Source: an uncultured Collinsella sp. (lineage in GTDB: Bacteria; Actinomycetota; Coriobacteriia; Coriobacteriales; Coriobacteriaceae). From it: a stretch of DNA of 30,305 nucleotides. The translations under genes and the position numbers were made by a program. The DNA lies in contig CAUHCN010000030.1 of NCBI GenBank assembly GCA_959604825.1, positions 1-30,305 of the forward strand, in the 5' to 3' direction. Each line of letters begins with the position of its first letter. The stretch's first letter is position 1. The notes beneath the pieces are model-generated. The model worked only from the letters and a program-made list of their open reading frames with translations. It was not told the origin of the DNA and searched no databases. Shown here one piece after another: positions 21,715 to 30,245 of this stretch.

Positions 21715-22962
21715 ATGGAACAGAGAGTTGCAATCACCGGCATCGGTGCCGTATCGCCGCTCGGCAACACCGCGCTTGCCACCTGGGCGGCCATGTGCGC
21801 CGGCACGTGCGGCATCGGTCCGATCACGCACTTTGATACCGATGCATTTGCCGTCAAGGTGGCGGCCGAGGTCAAGGGTTTTGACGGCAATGAGTACTTT
21901 GGCAAGCATGACGCCAAGCATCTCGACCCCTGTGTTCAGTTTGCGATGGCGGCGTCGGACGAGGCCATGCACGATGCGGGCTTTGATGTCGAAGGCGCCA
22001 TCGATCGCGAGCGCTTGGGCGTCTACGTGGGCTCGGGCGTGGGCGGCATGCAGACGCTTGTCGACAACGTCCACACGATTGCCGATCGCGGGCCTCGTCG
22101 CGCATCGCCCTACATGATCGCGATGATGATCCCCAACATGGCTTCGGGCAACATCGCGATTCGCCATAAGGCAAAGGGCCCGACCCTGCCCGTGGTGACC
22201 GCGTGCGCAACCTCGGCCCATGCGGTGGGTGAGGCGTTCCGCGCCATCAAGCACGGCTATGCCGATGCAATCCTGGCCGGCGGCGCCGAGGCCGCCATTA
22301 TCCCCGATGCCGTTGCGGGCTTTACGTCCTGCCGCGCATTGACCACCAACCCCGATCCCGCGACGGCTTGTCGCCCGTTCGATGCAGACCGCGACGGCTT
22401 TGTGATGGGCGAGGGCGCCTGCGTGCTCGTGCTCGAGGGTATGGAGCACGCACAGGCTCGCGGTGCGCACATTTACGCCGAGGTCGTGGGCTACGGCAAC
22501 ACCGATGACGCCTACCACATCACGAGTCCCGACCCGGACGCGGCAGGTATCGCCCGTGCGATATCGTTGGCGGTGGCCGAGGGCGACGTTAAGCCTTCCG
22601 AGGGCCTCTACATCAACGCCCACGGCACCTCGACCAAGCTCAACGATTCGTCCGAGACTGCGGGCATCAAACGAGCGCTCGGCGAGGACGCGGCGCGCGC
22701 CGCACATGTCTCGTCGACCAAGTCGATGACCGGCCACATGATCGGTGCCACGGGCGCCATCGAGGTCATGGCCTGTGCCATGGCGCTCGAGCAGGGTGTG
22801 GTGCCGCCGACCATTAACTACCACACGCCCGATCCCGCCTGCGATCTTGACTACACGCCCAATCGCGCGGTTCGCGCCGACCTTACCTGGGCGCTTTCGA
22901 CCAATCTGGGCTTTGGCGGACACAATGCCGCCATCGCGCTGCGTAGATATGCAAGGAGCTAG
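21715..22962 (+). CDS. fabF: Beta-ketoacyl-ACP synthase II
   Basis: FabF elongates acyl-ACP with malonyl-ACP. The 415-residue protein has the catalytic Cys164 (VTACATSAH), His303 (NAHGTSTKLND) and His341 (KSMTGHMIGA). The start is placed at the second of two adjacent ATGs (21715): GAGGAG (21703-21708) then lies six bases upstream, and the protein begins MEQRVAITGIGAVSPLG. The ATG at 21712 and a TTG at 21697 are less likely. With no fabB or fabA/fabM in the cluster, this locus alone shows no route to unsaturated fatty acids. Confidence 0.95.
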   Translation: MEQRVAITGIGAVSPLGNTALATWAAMCAGTCGIGPITHFDTDAFAVKVAAEVKGFDGNEYFGKHDAKHLDPCVQFAMAASDEAMHDAGFDVEGAIDRERLGVYVGSGVGGMQTLVDNVHTIADRGPRRASPYMIAMMIPNMASGNIAIRHKAKGPTLPVVTACATSAHAVGEAFRAIKHGYADAILAGGAEAAIIPDAVAGFTSCRALTTNPDPATACRPFDADRDGFVMGEGACVLVLEGMEHAQARGAHIYAEVVGYGNTDDAYHITSPDPDAAGIARAISLAVAEGDVKPSEGLYINAHGTSTKLNDSSETAGIKRALGEDAARAAHVSSTKSMTGHMIGATGAIEVMACAMALEQGVVPPTINYHTPDPACDLDYTPNRAVRADLTWALSTNLGFGGHNAAIALRRYARS

Positions 22963-22965
22963 AGC

Positions 22966-23442
22966 ATGGATTCCAAAAGACTTGCTGAGATAGCTGATGT
23001 TATGGAGGACCGCGGCCTCACGCGCGTGCGCGTTGAGGAGCCCGATGGCACCGCGGTCGAACTCGAGCGCGCGAGCGCCGCGCGGCCGGTTGCCGTGCCC
23101 ATGCCTATGCCGGGTGCCGTGACTGCTCCGGCGGTGGCTCCTGTCGCCATGCCTGCCGCCGCACCGGAGCCCGCCGCGCAGGCGCCTGCCGCCGCACCGG
23201 AGCCCAAGGGCACCGAGGTGACCGCTCCCATGGTCGGCGTTTTCTATGCTGCCCCGGCGCCGGGCGACGAGCCGTTTGTGCACGTGGGCTCCAAGGTCAA
23301 GGCCGGCGAGACCCTCTGCATCATCGAGGCCATGAAGGTTCTCAACGAGGTGACGGCAGAGGCGGATGGCGAGGTACTCGAGATCTGCGTGGCCGACGGC
23401 GACCTCGTGGAGTTTGGCAGCTGCCTCATGAGGATCGGATAG
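22966..23442 (+). CDS. accB: Biotin carboxyl carrier protein of acetyl-CoA carboxylase
   Basis: AccB carries the biotin that moves CO2 from biotin carboxylase to the carboxyltransferase. The 158-residue protein has a short N-terminal domain (1-35), a long Ala/Pro linker (about 39-83) and the C-terminal biotinyl domain with Lys124 in EAMKVLNE. The lysine should be modified by the BirA encoded divergently in this locus. The start is three bases after fabF, with AAGGAG upstream. Confidence 0.96.
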   Translation: MDSKRLAEIADVMEDRGLTRVRVEEPDGTAVELERASAARPVAVPMPMPGAVTAPAVAPVAMPAAAPEPAAQAPAAAPEPKGTEVTAPMVGVFYAAPAPGDEPFVHVGSKVKAGETLCIIEAMKVLNEVTAEADGEVLEICVADGDLVEFGSCLMRIG

Positions 23443-23451
23443 GTGATATCC

Positions 23452-23874
23452 ATGAACAAAGAAGAGCTCAAGAAACTGTTGCCGCATCGCGAGCCGATGC
23501 TTTTGCTCGACGAAGCCGAGCTGGTGGGCAACGAGGCCCACGGCAAGATCACGATTACGGGCGACGAGTACTTTTTGCAGGGGCATTTTCCGGGAAACCC
23601 GGTCGTCCCCGGCGTGATTCAGTGCGAGATGCTCGCCCAGAACTGCTGCGTGCTGCTGATGGGCGATGAGGAAGCTCGCGGTGCGACACCGTTCTACACG
23701 AGTCTGGACAAGGTGCGCTTTAAGCGTCCGGTGCGCCCGGGCGACACGGTAGATCTGGTGTGCTCCATCACGCGTGCGCGCGGGCCGTTCCGCTTTGCGA
23801 CGGGTACTGCGAGCGTCAACGGTGAGGTTTGCTGTCGCGCCGATATGTCTTTTGCACTCATGCACGAAAGTTAA
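23452..23874 (+). CDS. fabZ: 3-hydroxyacyl-ACP dehydratase
   Basis: FabZ dehydrates 3-hydroxyacyl-ACP to the trans-2-enoyl form. The 140-residue hot-dog-fold protein has the catalytic His45 in GHFPGNPVVPG and Glu59 in QCEMLAQ. PHREPMLLLD near the start is typical. The ATG at 23452 is preferred to the GTG at 23443, because AGGTGA lies five bases before it and the protein then begins MNKEELKKLLPHR. The gene follows accB closely and precedes accC by ten bases. Confidence 0.95.
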   Translation: MNKEELKKLLPHREPMLLLDEAELVGNEAHGKITITGDEYFLQGHFPGNPVVPGVIQCEMLAQNCCVLLMGDEEARGATPFYTSLDKVRFKRPVRPGDTVDLVCSITRARGPFRFATGTASVNGEVCCRADMSFALMHES

Positions 23875-23884
23875 GGAAGGCTTC

Positions 23885-25228
23885 ATGTTCGACAAAGTGC
23901 TCATCGCCAACCGCGGCGAGGTCGCGGTCCGTGTTATCCGCGCGTGCCGCGATATGGGCATCAAGACCGTCGCCGTCTACTCCACGGCCGATGCGGACGC
24001 GCTGCACGTGCAGCTTGCCGACGAGGCGTATTGCATCGGCGGCCCGCGTCTTGCCGAGAGCTACCTCAACGACGATGCCGTGCTCACCTGTGCCGTAAAG
24101 TCGGGAGCTAAGGCAATTCATCCCGGTTATGGCTTCTTTTCCGAGAAGGCGAGCTTCGTGCGCGACTGCGACAAGTATGGCCTGGCGTTTGTCGGTCCTT
24201 CGGCCGAGGTGATCGACAGCATGGGCGACAAGGACGCCGCGCGTCGAACGGCTGCCGCGGCGGACGTGCCCATCGTGCCGGGCTGTGATTTGCTCAAAAG
24301 CCCCGAGGAGGCAACGGCCGAGGCCGAGCGCATTGGCTGCCCCGTGCTTATTAAGGCGCGTGCAGGTGGTGGCGGTCGCGGCATTCGCAAGGTCGAGCGC
24401 GTGGAAGATGCGGCAAAGGCGTTCATCGAGGCGCGTGCCGAGGGGGAAGCCGTTTTTGGCGACGGCGAGTGCTACATGGAGAAGTTCGTCGCGCCGGCGC
24501 ACCACGTTGAGGTGCAGATTATGGCCGATAAGCAGGGCCATGTGTTTTCGCTCGGCGAGCGTGAGTGCTCGGTGCAGCGCCGCAACCAAAAGCTAATCGA
24601 GGAGAGCCCCGCGCCGTGCCTCGACGGACACGACGACATTCGTGCTCGCATGCACAAGGCAGCGCGTGACCTGGCTCGTGCCGTCGGCTACGAAGGAGCC
24701 GGTACCATCGAGTTCCTGTATTCGGACGACGGCAATTTCTACTTTATGGAAATGAACACGCGCTTGCAGGTGGAGCATCCGGTTACGGAGTTTGTGACCG
24801 ATACCGACTTGGTCAAGTGGCAGCTGCGCGTGGCGGCCGGCCAGCCCCTGCCCTTTGAGCAGGAGGACGTACCGGTCCGCAACCACGCCATGGAGTGCCG
24901 CATCAATGCCGAAACGCCGGACTTTCTGCCGTCATGCGGAACGGTCACCGCGTTGCGTGTGCCGGGTGGTCCGCGCGTGCGCTGGGATTCCGCCATGTTT
25001 ACCGGTGCGAAAGTCCCGCCGTACTACGATTCCATGCTCGGCAAGCTCATCGTGTGTGCGCCCACGCGCGACGGCGCCATTCGCAAGATGCGCTCGGCCC
25101 TGGGCGAGCTCGTGATTGAGGGCGTGAGCGAAAACAGCGAGCTTCAGCTCGACGTGCTGGCAAACGATGAGTTCTTGTCGGGCATGTACCACACCGATCT
25201 GATGGGGCATCTCTATGCTGATGAATAG
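23885..25228 (+). CDS. accC: Biotin carboxylase subunit of acetyl-CoA carboxylase
   Basis: AccC uses ATP and bicarbonate to carboxylate the biotin on AccB. The 447-residue protein has the N-terminal FDKVLIANRGEVAVRVIRACRD, HPGYGFFSE (79-87), the ATP-grasp glycine loop ARAGGGGRGIRKV (159-170) and MNTRLQVEHPVTE. The frame is open from 23774, but the ATG at 23885 with AAGGAAGG upstream matches the family start. Its last 14 bases overlap accDA. Confidence 0.97.
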   Translation: MFDKVLIANRGEVAVRVIRACRDMGIKTVAVYSTADADALHVQLADEAYCIGGPRLAESYLNDDAVLTCAVKSGAKAIHPGYGFFSEKASFVRDCDKYGLAFVGPSAEVIDSMGDKDAARRTAAAADVPIVPGCDLLKSPEEATAEAERIGCPVLIKARAGGGGRGIRKVERVEDAAKAFIEARAEGEAVFGDGECYMEKFVAPAHHVEVQIMADKQGHVFSLGERECSVQRRNQKLIEESPAPCLDGHDDIRARMHKAARDLARAVGYEGAGTIEFLYSDDGNFYFMEMNTRLQVEHPVTEFVTDTDLVKWQLRVAAGQPLPFEQEDVPVRNHAMECRINAETPDFLPSCGTVTALRVPGGPRVRWDSAMFTGAKVPPYYDSMLGKLIVCAPTRDGAIRKMRSALGELVIEGVSENSELQLDVLANDEFLSGMYHTDLMGHLYADE

Positions 25229-26939
25229 AAAAGCGAAGACGGTCAACGTCCTCGAGGGGCCGATGACCGAGTCGTGCGCCGAGTTTCCCGCGCGCCACGT
25301 ATTTATCAAGTGTCCGGAGTGCCGCCGCGTGATCGATGAGGCACGCCTGCACGACAACCTTGAGGTCTGCCCTCGTTGCGGCAAACACTTTCGCGTGAGC
25401 GGTCGCGCGCGCATGCGCATGACGGTCGACGAGGGCACGTTTGAGGAATGGGATGCCAATCTGGCGTCGGAGGATTTCCTCTCGTTTCCCGGCTATGCCG
25501 ACAAGCTCAAGAGCGTGAGCGAGCGTTCGGGCGAGCGCGATGCCGTTGTGTGCGGCAAGGGTAAAATCTGCGGCTGCGATACCGCGCTCTTCTTTATGGA
25601 TGCCAACTTTATGATGGGTTCGATGGGCTCCGTGGTGGGCGAGAAGATCTGCCACGCATTTGAGCGTGCGACCGAGCTGGGATTGTCAGTTGTCGGCTTT
25701 ACCGTTTCGGGCGGCGCGCGCATGCAAGAGGGCGTGACATCGCTTATGCAGATGGCCAAGATTTCTGCGGCGGTTAGGCGCCACAGTGAGGCGGGCGGCC
25801 TGTATATCACGGTGCTCACCGATCCCACGACCGGAGGCGTAACCGCGAGTTTTGCCATGGAGGGCGACATTATCCTGGCCGAGCCCGATGCCCTGACGGC
25901 GTTTGCCGGTCCACGCGTGATCGAGCAGAACATGCACAAGCGCCTGCCCAAAGGATTCCAGCGCTCCGAGTTTTTGCTGGAGCATGGCTTTTGCGATGCC
26001 GTTGTTCCGCGTGGCGAGATTGCGCTCACGGTAGGCGAGCTGCTGGCGCTGCACGAAGGGCACGCACCCGGCCTGGGGGCACCGCATGAAATCGTGCATA
26101 CGGGTCGCCGCGGCAAAAAGCTGGGACACTTGTTCAAGCGCTCGACGGCACCAAAAACCGCGCTCGAGATTGTCAAGCAGACCCGCTCGGCAGATCGAGC
26201 CACGGCGGGTGAGATGATCTCGCTGGGCCTCGACGGATTTGTGGAGTTGCACGGCGACCGTTACTTTGGCGACGACGCCGCTGTGGTGGCTGGCATTGGC
26301 TGGAAAGACGGACACCCCGTAACGGTCATCGCCATCGAGCGCGGCACCACGACCAAAGAGCGTATGCGCCGCAACTTTGGCATGGCGCATCCCGAGGGCT
26401 ATCGCAAAGCGCGTCGCCTTATGCGCCAGGCCGAAAAGTTTGGTCGACCGGTTCTGTGCCTGGTCGATACTTCGGGTGCGTTTTGCGGCATCGGTGCCGA
26501 GGAGCGCGGCCAGGGCGAGGCGATTGCCCGGAATCTCATGGAGATGAGCGGCCTTAAGACACCGATTGTCTCGGTGGTGACAGGCGAGGGCGGCTCTGGT
26601 GGCGCGCTGGCGCTGTCCGTGGCTGATCGCATTTTTATGCTTTCGAGCTCGGCCTATTCGGTCGTGAGCCCCGAGGCCTGTGCGTCGATCCTGTGGAAGG
26701 ATACCGAGCGCGCGAATGAGGCCGCCGAGGCGCTTAAGCTCACGGCCCCCGATCTGTTGGCGCTCGGCATCATCGACGGCATTGTTGACGATAGGGGCCT
26801 GTCGCATGAGGAAATCGCCCGTGCCGTCATGTCCTCGGCATTTGATGCCTTCGATACGCTTGGACGGCTCGACGACGCGACCCTCACAAACCTCCGCTAC
26901 GAAAAGTACCGCGCAATCGGTCAGTACCGCACGATGTGA
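25215..26939 (+). CDS. accDA: Fused acetyl-CoA carboxylase carboxyltransferase (beta-alpha)
   Basis: This 574-residue protein joins the two carboxyltransferase subunits that transfer CO2 from carboxybiotin to acetyl-CoA. The AccD part (about 1-290) has a four-cysteine zinc ribbon (C33, C36, C52, C55) and the crotonase-type core GFTVSGGARMQEGVTSLMQM. The AccA part (about 315-574) has DGFVELHGDRYFGDDAAVV, GMAHPEGYRKA and GEGGSGGAL. In E. coli and Streptococcus these are two genes. One continuous frame with no internal ribosome binding site at the junction supports a true fusion. ATG 25215 and ATG 25221 are both possible starts, within the end of accC. It closes the fab/acc operon; its stop lies in a palindrome. 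Confidence 0.95.
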   Translation: MLMNRKAKTVNVLEGPMTESCAEFPARHVFIKCPECRRVIDEARLHDNLEVCPRCGKHFRVSGRARMRMTVDEGTFEEWDANLASEDFLSFPGYADKLKSVSERSGERDAVVCGKGKICGCDTALFFMDANFMMGSMGSVVGEKICHAFERATELGLSVVGFTVSGGARMQEGVTSLMQMAKISAAVRRHSEAGGLYITVLTDPTTGGVTASFAMEGDIILAEPDALTAFAGPRVIEQNMHKRLPKGFQRSEFLLEHGFCDAVVPRGEIALTVGELLALHEGHAPGLGAPHEIVHTGRRGKKLGHLFKRSTAPKTALEIVKQTRSADRATAGEMISLGLDGFVELHGDRYFGDDAAVVAGIGWKDGHPVTVIAIERGTTTKERMRRNFGMAHPEGYRKARRLMRQAEKFGRPVLCLVDTSGAFCGIGAEERGQGEAIARNLMEMSGLKTPIVSVVTGEGGSGGALALSVADRIFMLSSSAYSVVSPEACASILWKDTERANEAAEALKLTAPDLLALGIIDGIVDDRGLSHEEIARAVMSSAFDAFDTLGRLDDATLTNLRYEKYRAIGQYRTM

Positions 26940-26964
26940 CAAAGGGACAGCCCACATGTCACAT
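26934..26964. repeat. Imperfect palindrome at the accDA stop, GGGACAG type
   Basis: ATGTGACA (26934-26941) and TGTCACAT (26957-26964) are inverted repeats around AAAGGGACAG-type sequence; AAAGGGACAG also occurs in the left inverted repeat of the ECF cassette (11064-11073). A further CATGTCACA follows at 26979. It overlaps the accDA stop and one possible start of the next gene. Confidence 0.5.
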
Positions 26965-28194
26965 TGGGAAAGGCGCTCCATGTCACAAGTTTCTAACACC
27001 TCGTTTACAACGACGGTTTCATCAAACGCCATGGCCGTGGTGGACTATCTGTCTAAAAGCATGATGTCGGCGTTGCCATTCATTGTCTGCGCGGCGTTGT
27101 TCCGCACCGTCGCCGTCATTATGGGCGAGGGCATGCTGGGCCTGTGGTCTGCCGATTCCGAAATCTATCGCCTGTTCTACAGTTGGCTCTATAACGCCGG
27201 CTACTACTTTTTGCCCATTTATCTCGGTTGGGCGGCCGCCCGCCAGCTCGGTTGCTCGGAGCAGCTGGGCATGATGCTGGGCGGCGTATTGATTGCGCCC
27301 GATCTGCTTAAGCTCGTCGATGCCGCATCGACGACGGGGGCATCGATGACTTCCGTGTATGGTCTGCTTCCCGCGCCGGTCAACGATTACACGACGACTG
27401 TTATTCCGGTTCTCATCTCGGTGCCCGTGCTATGGCGAGTGGAGTGTTTCTTTCGGCGCGTTATCCCTAAGGCCGTGGCGTTTTCGTTCGTTCCGTTTGC
27501 AACCATGCTCGTCATGGTTCCGGTTTCGCTGTGTATCACGGCGCCGGCGGGCAGCTATCTGGGCATGCTGTTGGGGCAGCTTATGTTTATGCTTGGCAAT
27601 TCCGGTGGTATCGTGTCGCTGCTCACGCTCATGGGGCTTGCCGCGGGCTGGGAGTTCCTTAAGATCGTGGGTGTCAGTAACGTTGTCCTATCGCTTGCGT
27701 ACGCGCAGTTTATGAGTGTGGGAACGGATTCGTGCATTCTCATTGCCGCGACAATGGCGACGTTCGCTGTTTGGGGCATGCCCTTTGGCGCGTCGCTCCG
27801 CGTTGCGGGTAAGGATGAGAAGGCGCTCATGCTGGGCTATTCAATCTCAGGCGTGCTTGGCGGCGTAAGCGAGCCGGCGCTGTACGGTTGCGGCTTTAAA
27901 TATGGAAGGTGCCTGACGTGCATGGCCATTGGCGGCGCCTTAGGAGGCCTTGTTGCGGCCGTGGGCCACGTTACGGCCTATACCATCGGCATGACGAATG
28001 TTCTTATGGTCATTGGCTTTGCCACGGGCGGCATTTCGAACCTGCTGTGGTGCTGCGTTGCCGGCGGCACGGCATTTGCGGTGTCTGCGGCGCTGAGCTA
28101 CTGCTTTGGCGTGGTGCCGGCGAAGGGGCGGGCGACGGGGGATGGAGCCGGTTCGCCCGAAACAGTGGCAAGCGCTGCTGAAGCAAGCGCATAA
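26956..28194 (+). CDS. Orphan PTS EIIC permease domain protein (glucoside-type)
   Basis: This 412-residue (or 404, from ATG 26980) multi-pass membrane protein resembles the sugar-translocating EIIC domain of glucose/beta-glucoside-type phosphotransferase permeases. About ten hydrophobic segments are visible, with GVSEPALYG matching the conserved GITEPALYG motif. It has no EIIB domain with its phosphorylated cysteine and no EIIA histidine domain, and none is encoded nearby. It may work with EIIA/EIIB from elsewhere or be a regulator or facilitator. The start is uncertain: ATG 26956 has AAAGGGA eight bases upstream, and ATG 26980 has GGGAAAGG six bases upstream. It could be read through from the fab operon, since no true terminator separates them. 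Confidence 0.75.
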   Translation: MSHWERRSMSQVSNTSFTTTVSSNAMAVVDYLSKSMMSALPFIVCAALFRTVAVIMGEGMLGLWSADSEIYRLFYSWLYNAGYYFLPIYLGWAAARQLGCSEQLGMMLGGVLIAPDLLKLVDAASTTGASMTSVYGLLPAPVNDYTTTVIPVLISVPVLWRVECFFRRVIPKAVAFSFVPFATMLVMVPVSLCITAPAGSYLGMLLGQLMFMLGNSGGIVSLLTLMGLAAGWEFLKIVGVSNVVLSLAYAQFMSVGTDSCILIAATMATFAVWGMPFGASLRVAGKDEKALMLGYSISGVLGGVSEPALYGCGFKYGRCLTCMAIGGALGGLVAAVGHVTAYTIGMTNVLMVIGFATGGISNLLWCCVAGGTAFAVSAALSYCFGVVPAKGRATGDGAGSPETVASAAEASA

Positions 28195-28198
28195 ACCT

Positions 28199-28226
28199 GT
28201 GCAACAAAAGGACGATTCCTTTGTCA
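28199..28226. repeat. Degenerate palindrome after the EIIC gene
   Basis: ACAAAAGGA (28204-28212) and TCCTTTGT (28217-28224) form an imperfect inverted repeat resembling the AAAGGGACAG/TGTCAC palindrome before the same gene. Confidence 0.35.
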
Positions 28227-28232
28227 TGTTCC

Positions 28233-28265
28233 AAGGCCGCGGCTCGTGTGGGTTGCGGCCTTTTT
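28233..28265 (+). terminator. Intrinsic terminator after the EIIC gene
   Basis: AAGGCCGC (28233-28240) pairs with GCGGCCTT (28255-28262) and is followed by TTT. Confidence 0.8.
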
Positions 28266-28292
28266 GTATCTGGGGGACAAAGTGGCTACACT
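28264..28292 (+). promoter_or_regulatory. Candidate promoter of the CDF transporter gene
   Basis: TTGTAT (28264-28269), a 17-bp spacer and TACACT (28287-28292), with TACAAT close by as an alternative -10. It overlaps the T-run of the preceding terminator. Confidence 0.4.
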
Positions 28293-28344
28293 ACAATCCG
28301 TTTGAGCAATAGATATATAGGTAGTACCGTGGGGGCGGATGTAG

Positions 28345-29499
28345 ATGGTCGAGTGGATTGTTCGTCGTGCGCAGGGCGACCGTGCGCGCGTGGGCACGTT
28401 GACGGGCGTGGTGTGTATTCTCGCCAATGTGGCACTATGCGCTGCGAAGGGCGCAATTGGCGTGCTGTCGGGATCGGTTTCGATTGTGGCGGACGCCATG
28501 AACAACCTGTCCGATGCCAGCTCGAACATCGTGAGCGTGCTTGGCTTTAAGCTGGCGGGCAAGCCGGCCGACCCCGAGCATCCTTACGGACATGGCCGCT
28601 ACGAGTATCTCTCGGGTCTGGTCGTGGCGGCGCTCGTGCTGCTGATTGGCGTTGAGCTGGTGAAGTCCTCGGTTGAGCGCATCATCCACCCCGAACCTGT
28701 CGAGTTCTCGCTTGCCCTGGTGGCAGTCTTGGTGCTTTCGATGATTGTTAAGCTCTGGATGGCGGCCCTCAACCAAAAGCTCGGCGATCGCATTGAGTCC
28801 GAGACGCTGCATGCGACCGCTCAGGACTCAAAGAACGATGTCCTAGCTACGGGTGCTGTGCTGGCGTGCGCAATTGTTTCGCAGGTGACGCACATCAATC
28901 TTGACGCATGGGTCGGCCTTGCCGTTGGCGCCTATATTGGCTGGAGCGGCTTTGAGCTCATCCAGGATACGGTGAGCCCGCTTTTGGGCCAGGCACCCGA
29001 TCCAAAGCTGGTCAAGCACATTCGAGACAAGATCATGAGCTACCCCGGCGTTTTGGGCGTTCACGATTTGATGGTTCACGACTACGGCCCGGGCAGGAAG
29101 TTCGCAAGCGCTCACGCCGAGATGGCAGCCGAGGCCAGCCCGCTGGAAAGTCACGACACGCTCGATAACATCGAGCAGTCGTTTAGGGTCGAAGACGGCA
29201 TGATCGTCACGCTCCATTACGATCCCATCGTGACCGACGATCCAAAGGTGGCGAGCATGCGTCTGCGCATCAACGCTATGGCTCAAGAGATTGATAGCCG
29301 CCTCTCGATCCACGACCTACGCTGTGTTCCGGGCCCCACGCACACCAACGTGATCTTTGACTGCGTGCGTCCCTCGGATCTGCAGATGAGTGCCGAAGAC
29401 TTAAAGCACGCGCTGACACAACGGGTCGAATCGGAATATCCCAAGTCGATTGCCAAGATCACGATCGACGAAGACTACGTAGGGCATACCCACGAGTAA
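28345..29499 (+). CDS. Cation diffusion facilitator family transporter
   Basis: CDF proteins export divalent metal ions in exchange for protons. The 384-residue protein has an N-terminal membrane domain with about six helices (20-200), the HPYGHGRYEYLSGL loop (79-92) and a long cytoplasmic C-terminal domain (about 205-384). The metal-site positions on helices II and V appear to be Asp50/Asn54 and Asp161/Asp165, where zinc transporters such as YiiP have Asp/Asp and His/Asp. Lack of the helix V histidine points towards manganese or iron rather than zinc, as an inference. The C-terminal extension is longer than in YiiP and ends in HTHE. The ribosome binding site is poor (GGGGGCGG). It has its own promoter and lies 39 bases before the phosphatase gene, so the two may be co-transcribed. 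Confidence 0.88.
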   Translation: MVEWIVRRAQGDRARVGTLTGVVCILANVALCAAKGAIGVLSGSVSIVADAMNNLSDASSNIVSVLGFKLAGKPADPEHPYGHGRYEYLSGLVVAALVLLIGVELVKSSVERIIHPEPVEFSLALVAVLVLSMIVKLWMAALNQKLGDRIESETLHATAQDSKNDVLATGAVLACAIVSQVTHINLDAWVGLAVGAYIGWSGFELIQDTVSPLLGQAPDPKLVKHIRDKIMSYPGVLGVHDLMVHDYGPGRKFASAHAEMAAEASPLESHDTLDNIEQSFRVEDGMIVTLHYDPIVTDDPKVASMRLRINAMAQEIDSRLSIHDLRCVPGPTHTNVIFDCVRPSDLQMSAEDLKHALTQRVESEYPKSIAKITIDEDYVGHTHE

Positions 29500-29538
29500 G
29501 GCTGTGCCGGCAAAGCAGGTTATGCAGAAGGGGAGAGC

Positions 29539-30165
29539 ATGAAGAAGCTGTATCTACTCCGCCACGGTCAGACGGAGTTCAACGTCAAAAAGCTGGTCCA
29601 GGGCCGCTGCGATTCACCGCTGACCGACCTGGGTCGTCAGCAAGCCGGGATGGCAGCCGCGTGGCTCAAAGCCCACAACGTCGTTCCCGACAAAGTGGTC
29701 TCTTCGCCCTTAGGCCGAGCCATGGACACGGCAAGTCTCGTCGCAACCGAACTCCTCGGCCGGGATGCAGCAGTCGAGCCCTGCGAAGGCATCATCGAGC
29801 GCAGCTACGGCACCTTCGAAGAAGGCCCCCACGACGCCCTACCCACCGACGTCTGGGACCCCGGCGAGGACCTGATCCCATTTGGCGGAGAAGGAAGCCA
29901 TGCCCTGCAGGAGCGCATGGTGGGCACCCTCACCAATCTCATGGACGCCGAGGGCATCGAAACCCTCCTAGCAGTAAGCCACGGCAGCGCCAGCCGCCAA
30001 TTCATCAAAGCTGCAGCCCCAGAGGGCTTCGAGCTCCCAACAAAACTCCCCAACTGCGCCATTATGATTTTCGATTTTGATGAGGCGGAGCCACAAGTAG
30101 AGGGCGAGCCAATGCAATGCAAGTTCACCCTCCAGCAAATAGTGGACCCCCAACAAAGTCATTAG
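29539..30165 (+). CDS. Histidine phosphatase family protein (phosphoglycerate mutase-like)
   Basis: This 208-residue protein has the LRHGQTEFN signature (7-15) with the phospho-accepting His9, the supporting SSPLGRAMDTA (55-65) and the later SHG motif. The family includes cofactor-dependent phosphoglycerate mutase, alpha-ribazole phosphatase and broad phosphatases. The short length and the lack of the full mutase loop make a phosphatase more likely than a glycolytic mutase. The ATG at 29539 follows AAGGGGAG. Codon use turns markedly C-rich after about 29,800, without a break in the frame. Its substrate cannot be told from context. Confidence 0.85.
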   Translation: MKKLYLLRHGQTEFNVKKLVQGRCDSPLTDLGRQQAGMAAAWLKAHNVVPDKVVSSPLGRAMDTASLVATELLGRDAAVEPCEGIIERSYGTFEEGPHDALPTDVWDPGEDLIPFGGEGSHALQERMVGTLTNLMDAEGIETLLAVSHGSASRQFIKAAAPEGFELPTKLPNCAIMIFDFDEAEPQVEGEPMQCKFTLQQIVDPQQSH

Positions 30166-30245
30166 CCTGAGCGAGCAGAGTTAAGCAGACATCAACGTGT
30201 CGTCTCCCGAGCACGGCGGAGGGCCGGAGAAATATATTAAGGTCA

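Noticed and set aside
21607..23964. 785-codon minus-strand frame opposite fabG-fabF-accB-fabZ
   Set aside because: Shadow of highly biased fab genes; the low-complexity Arg/His-rich product has no family resemblance.
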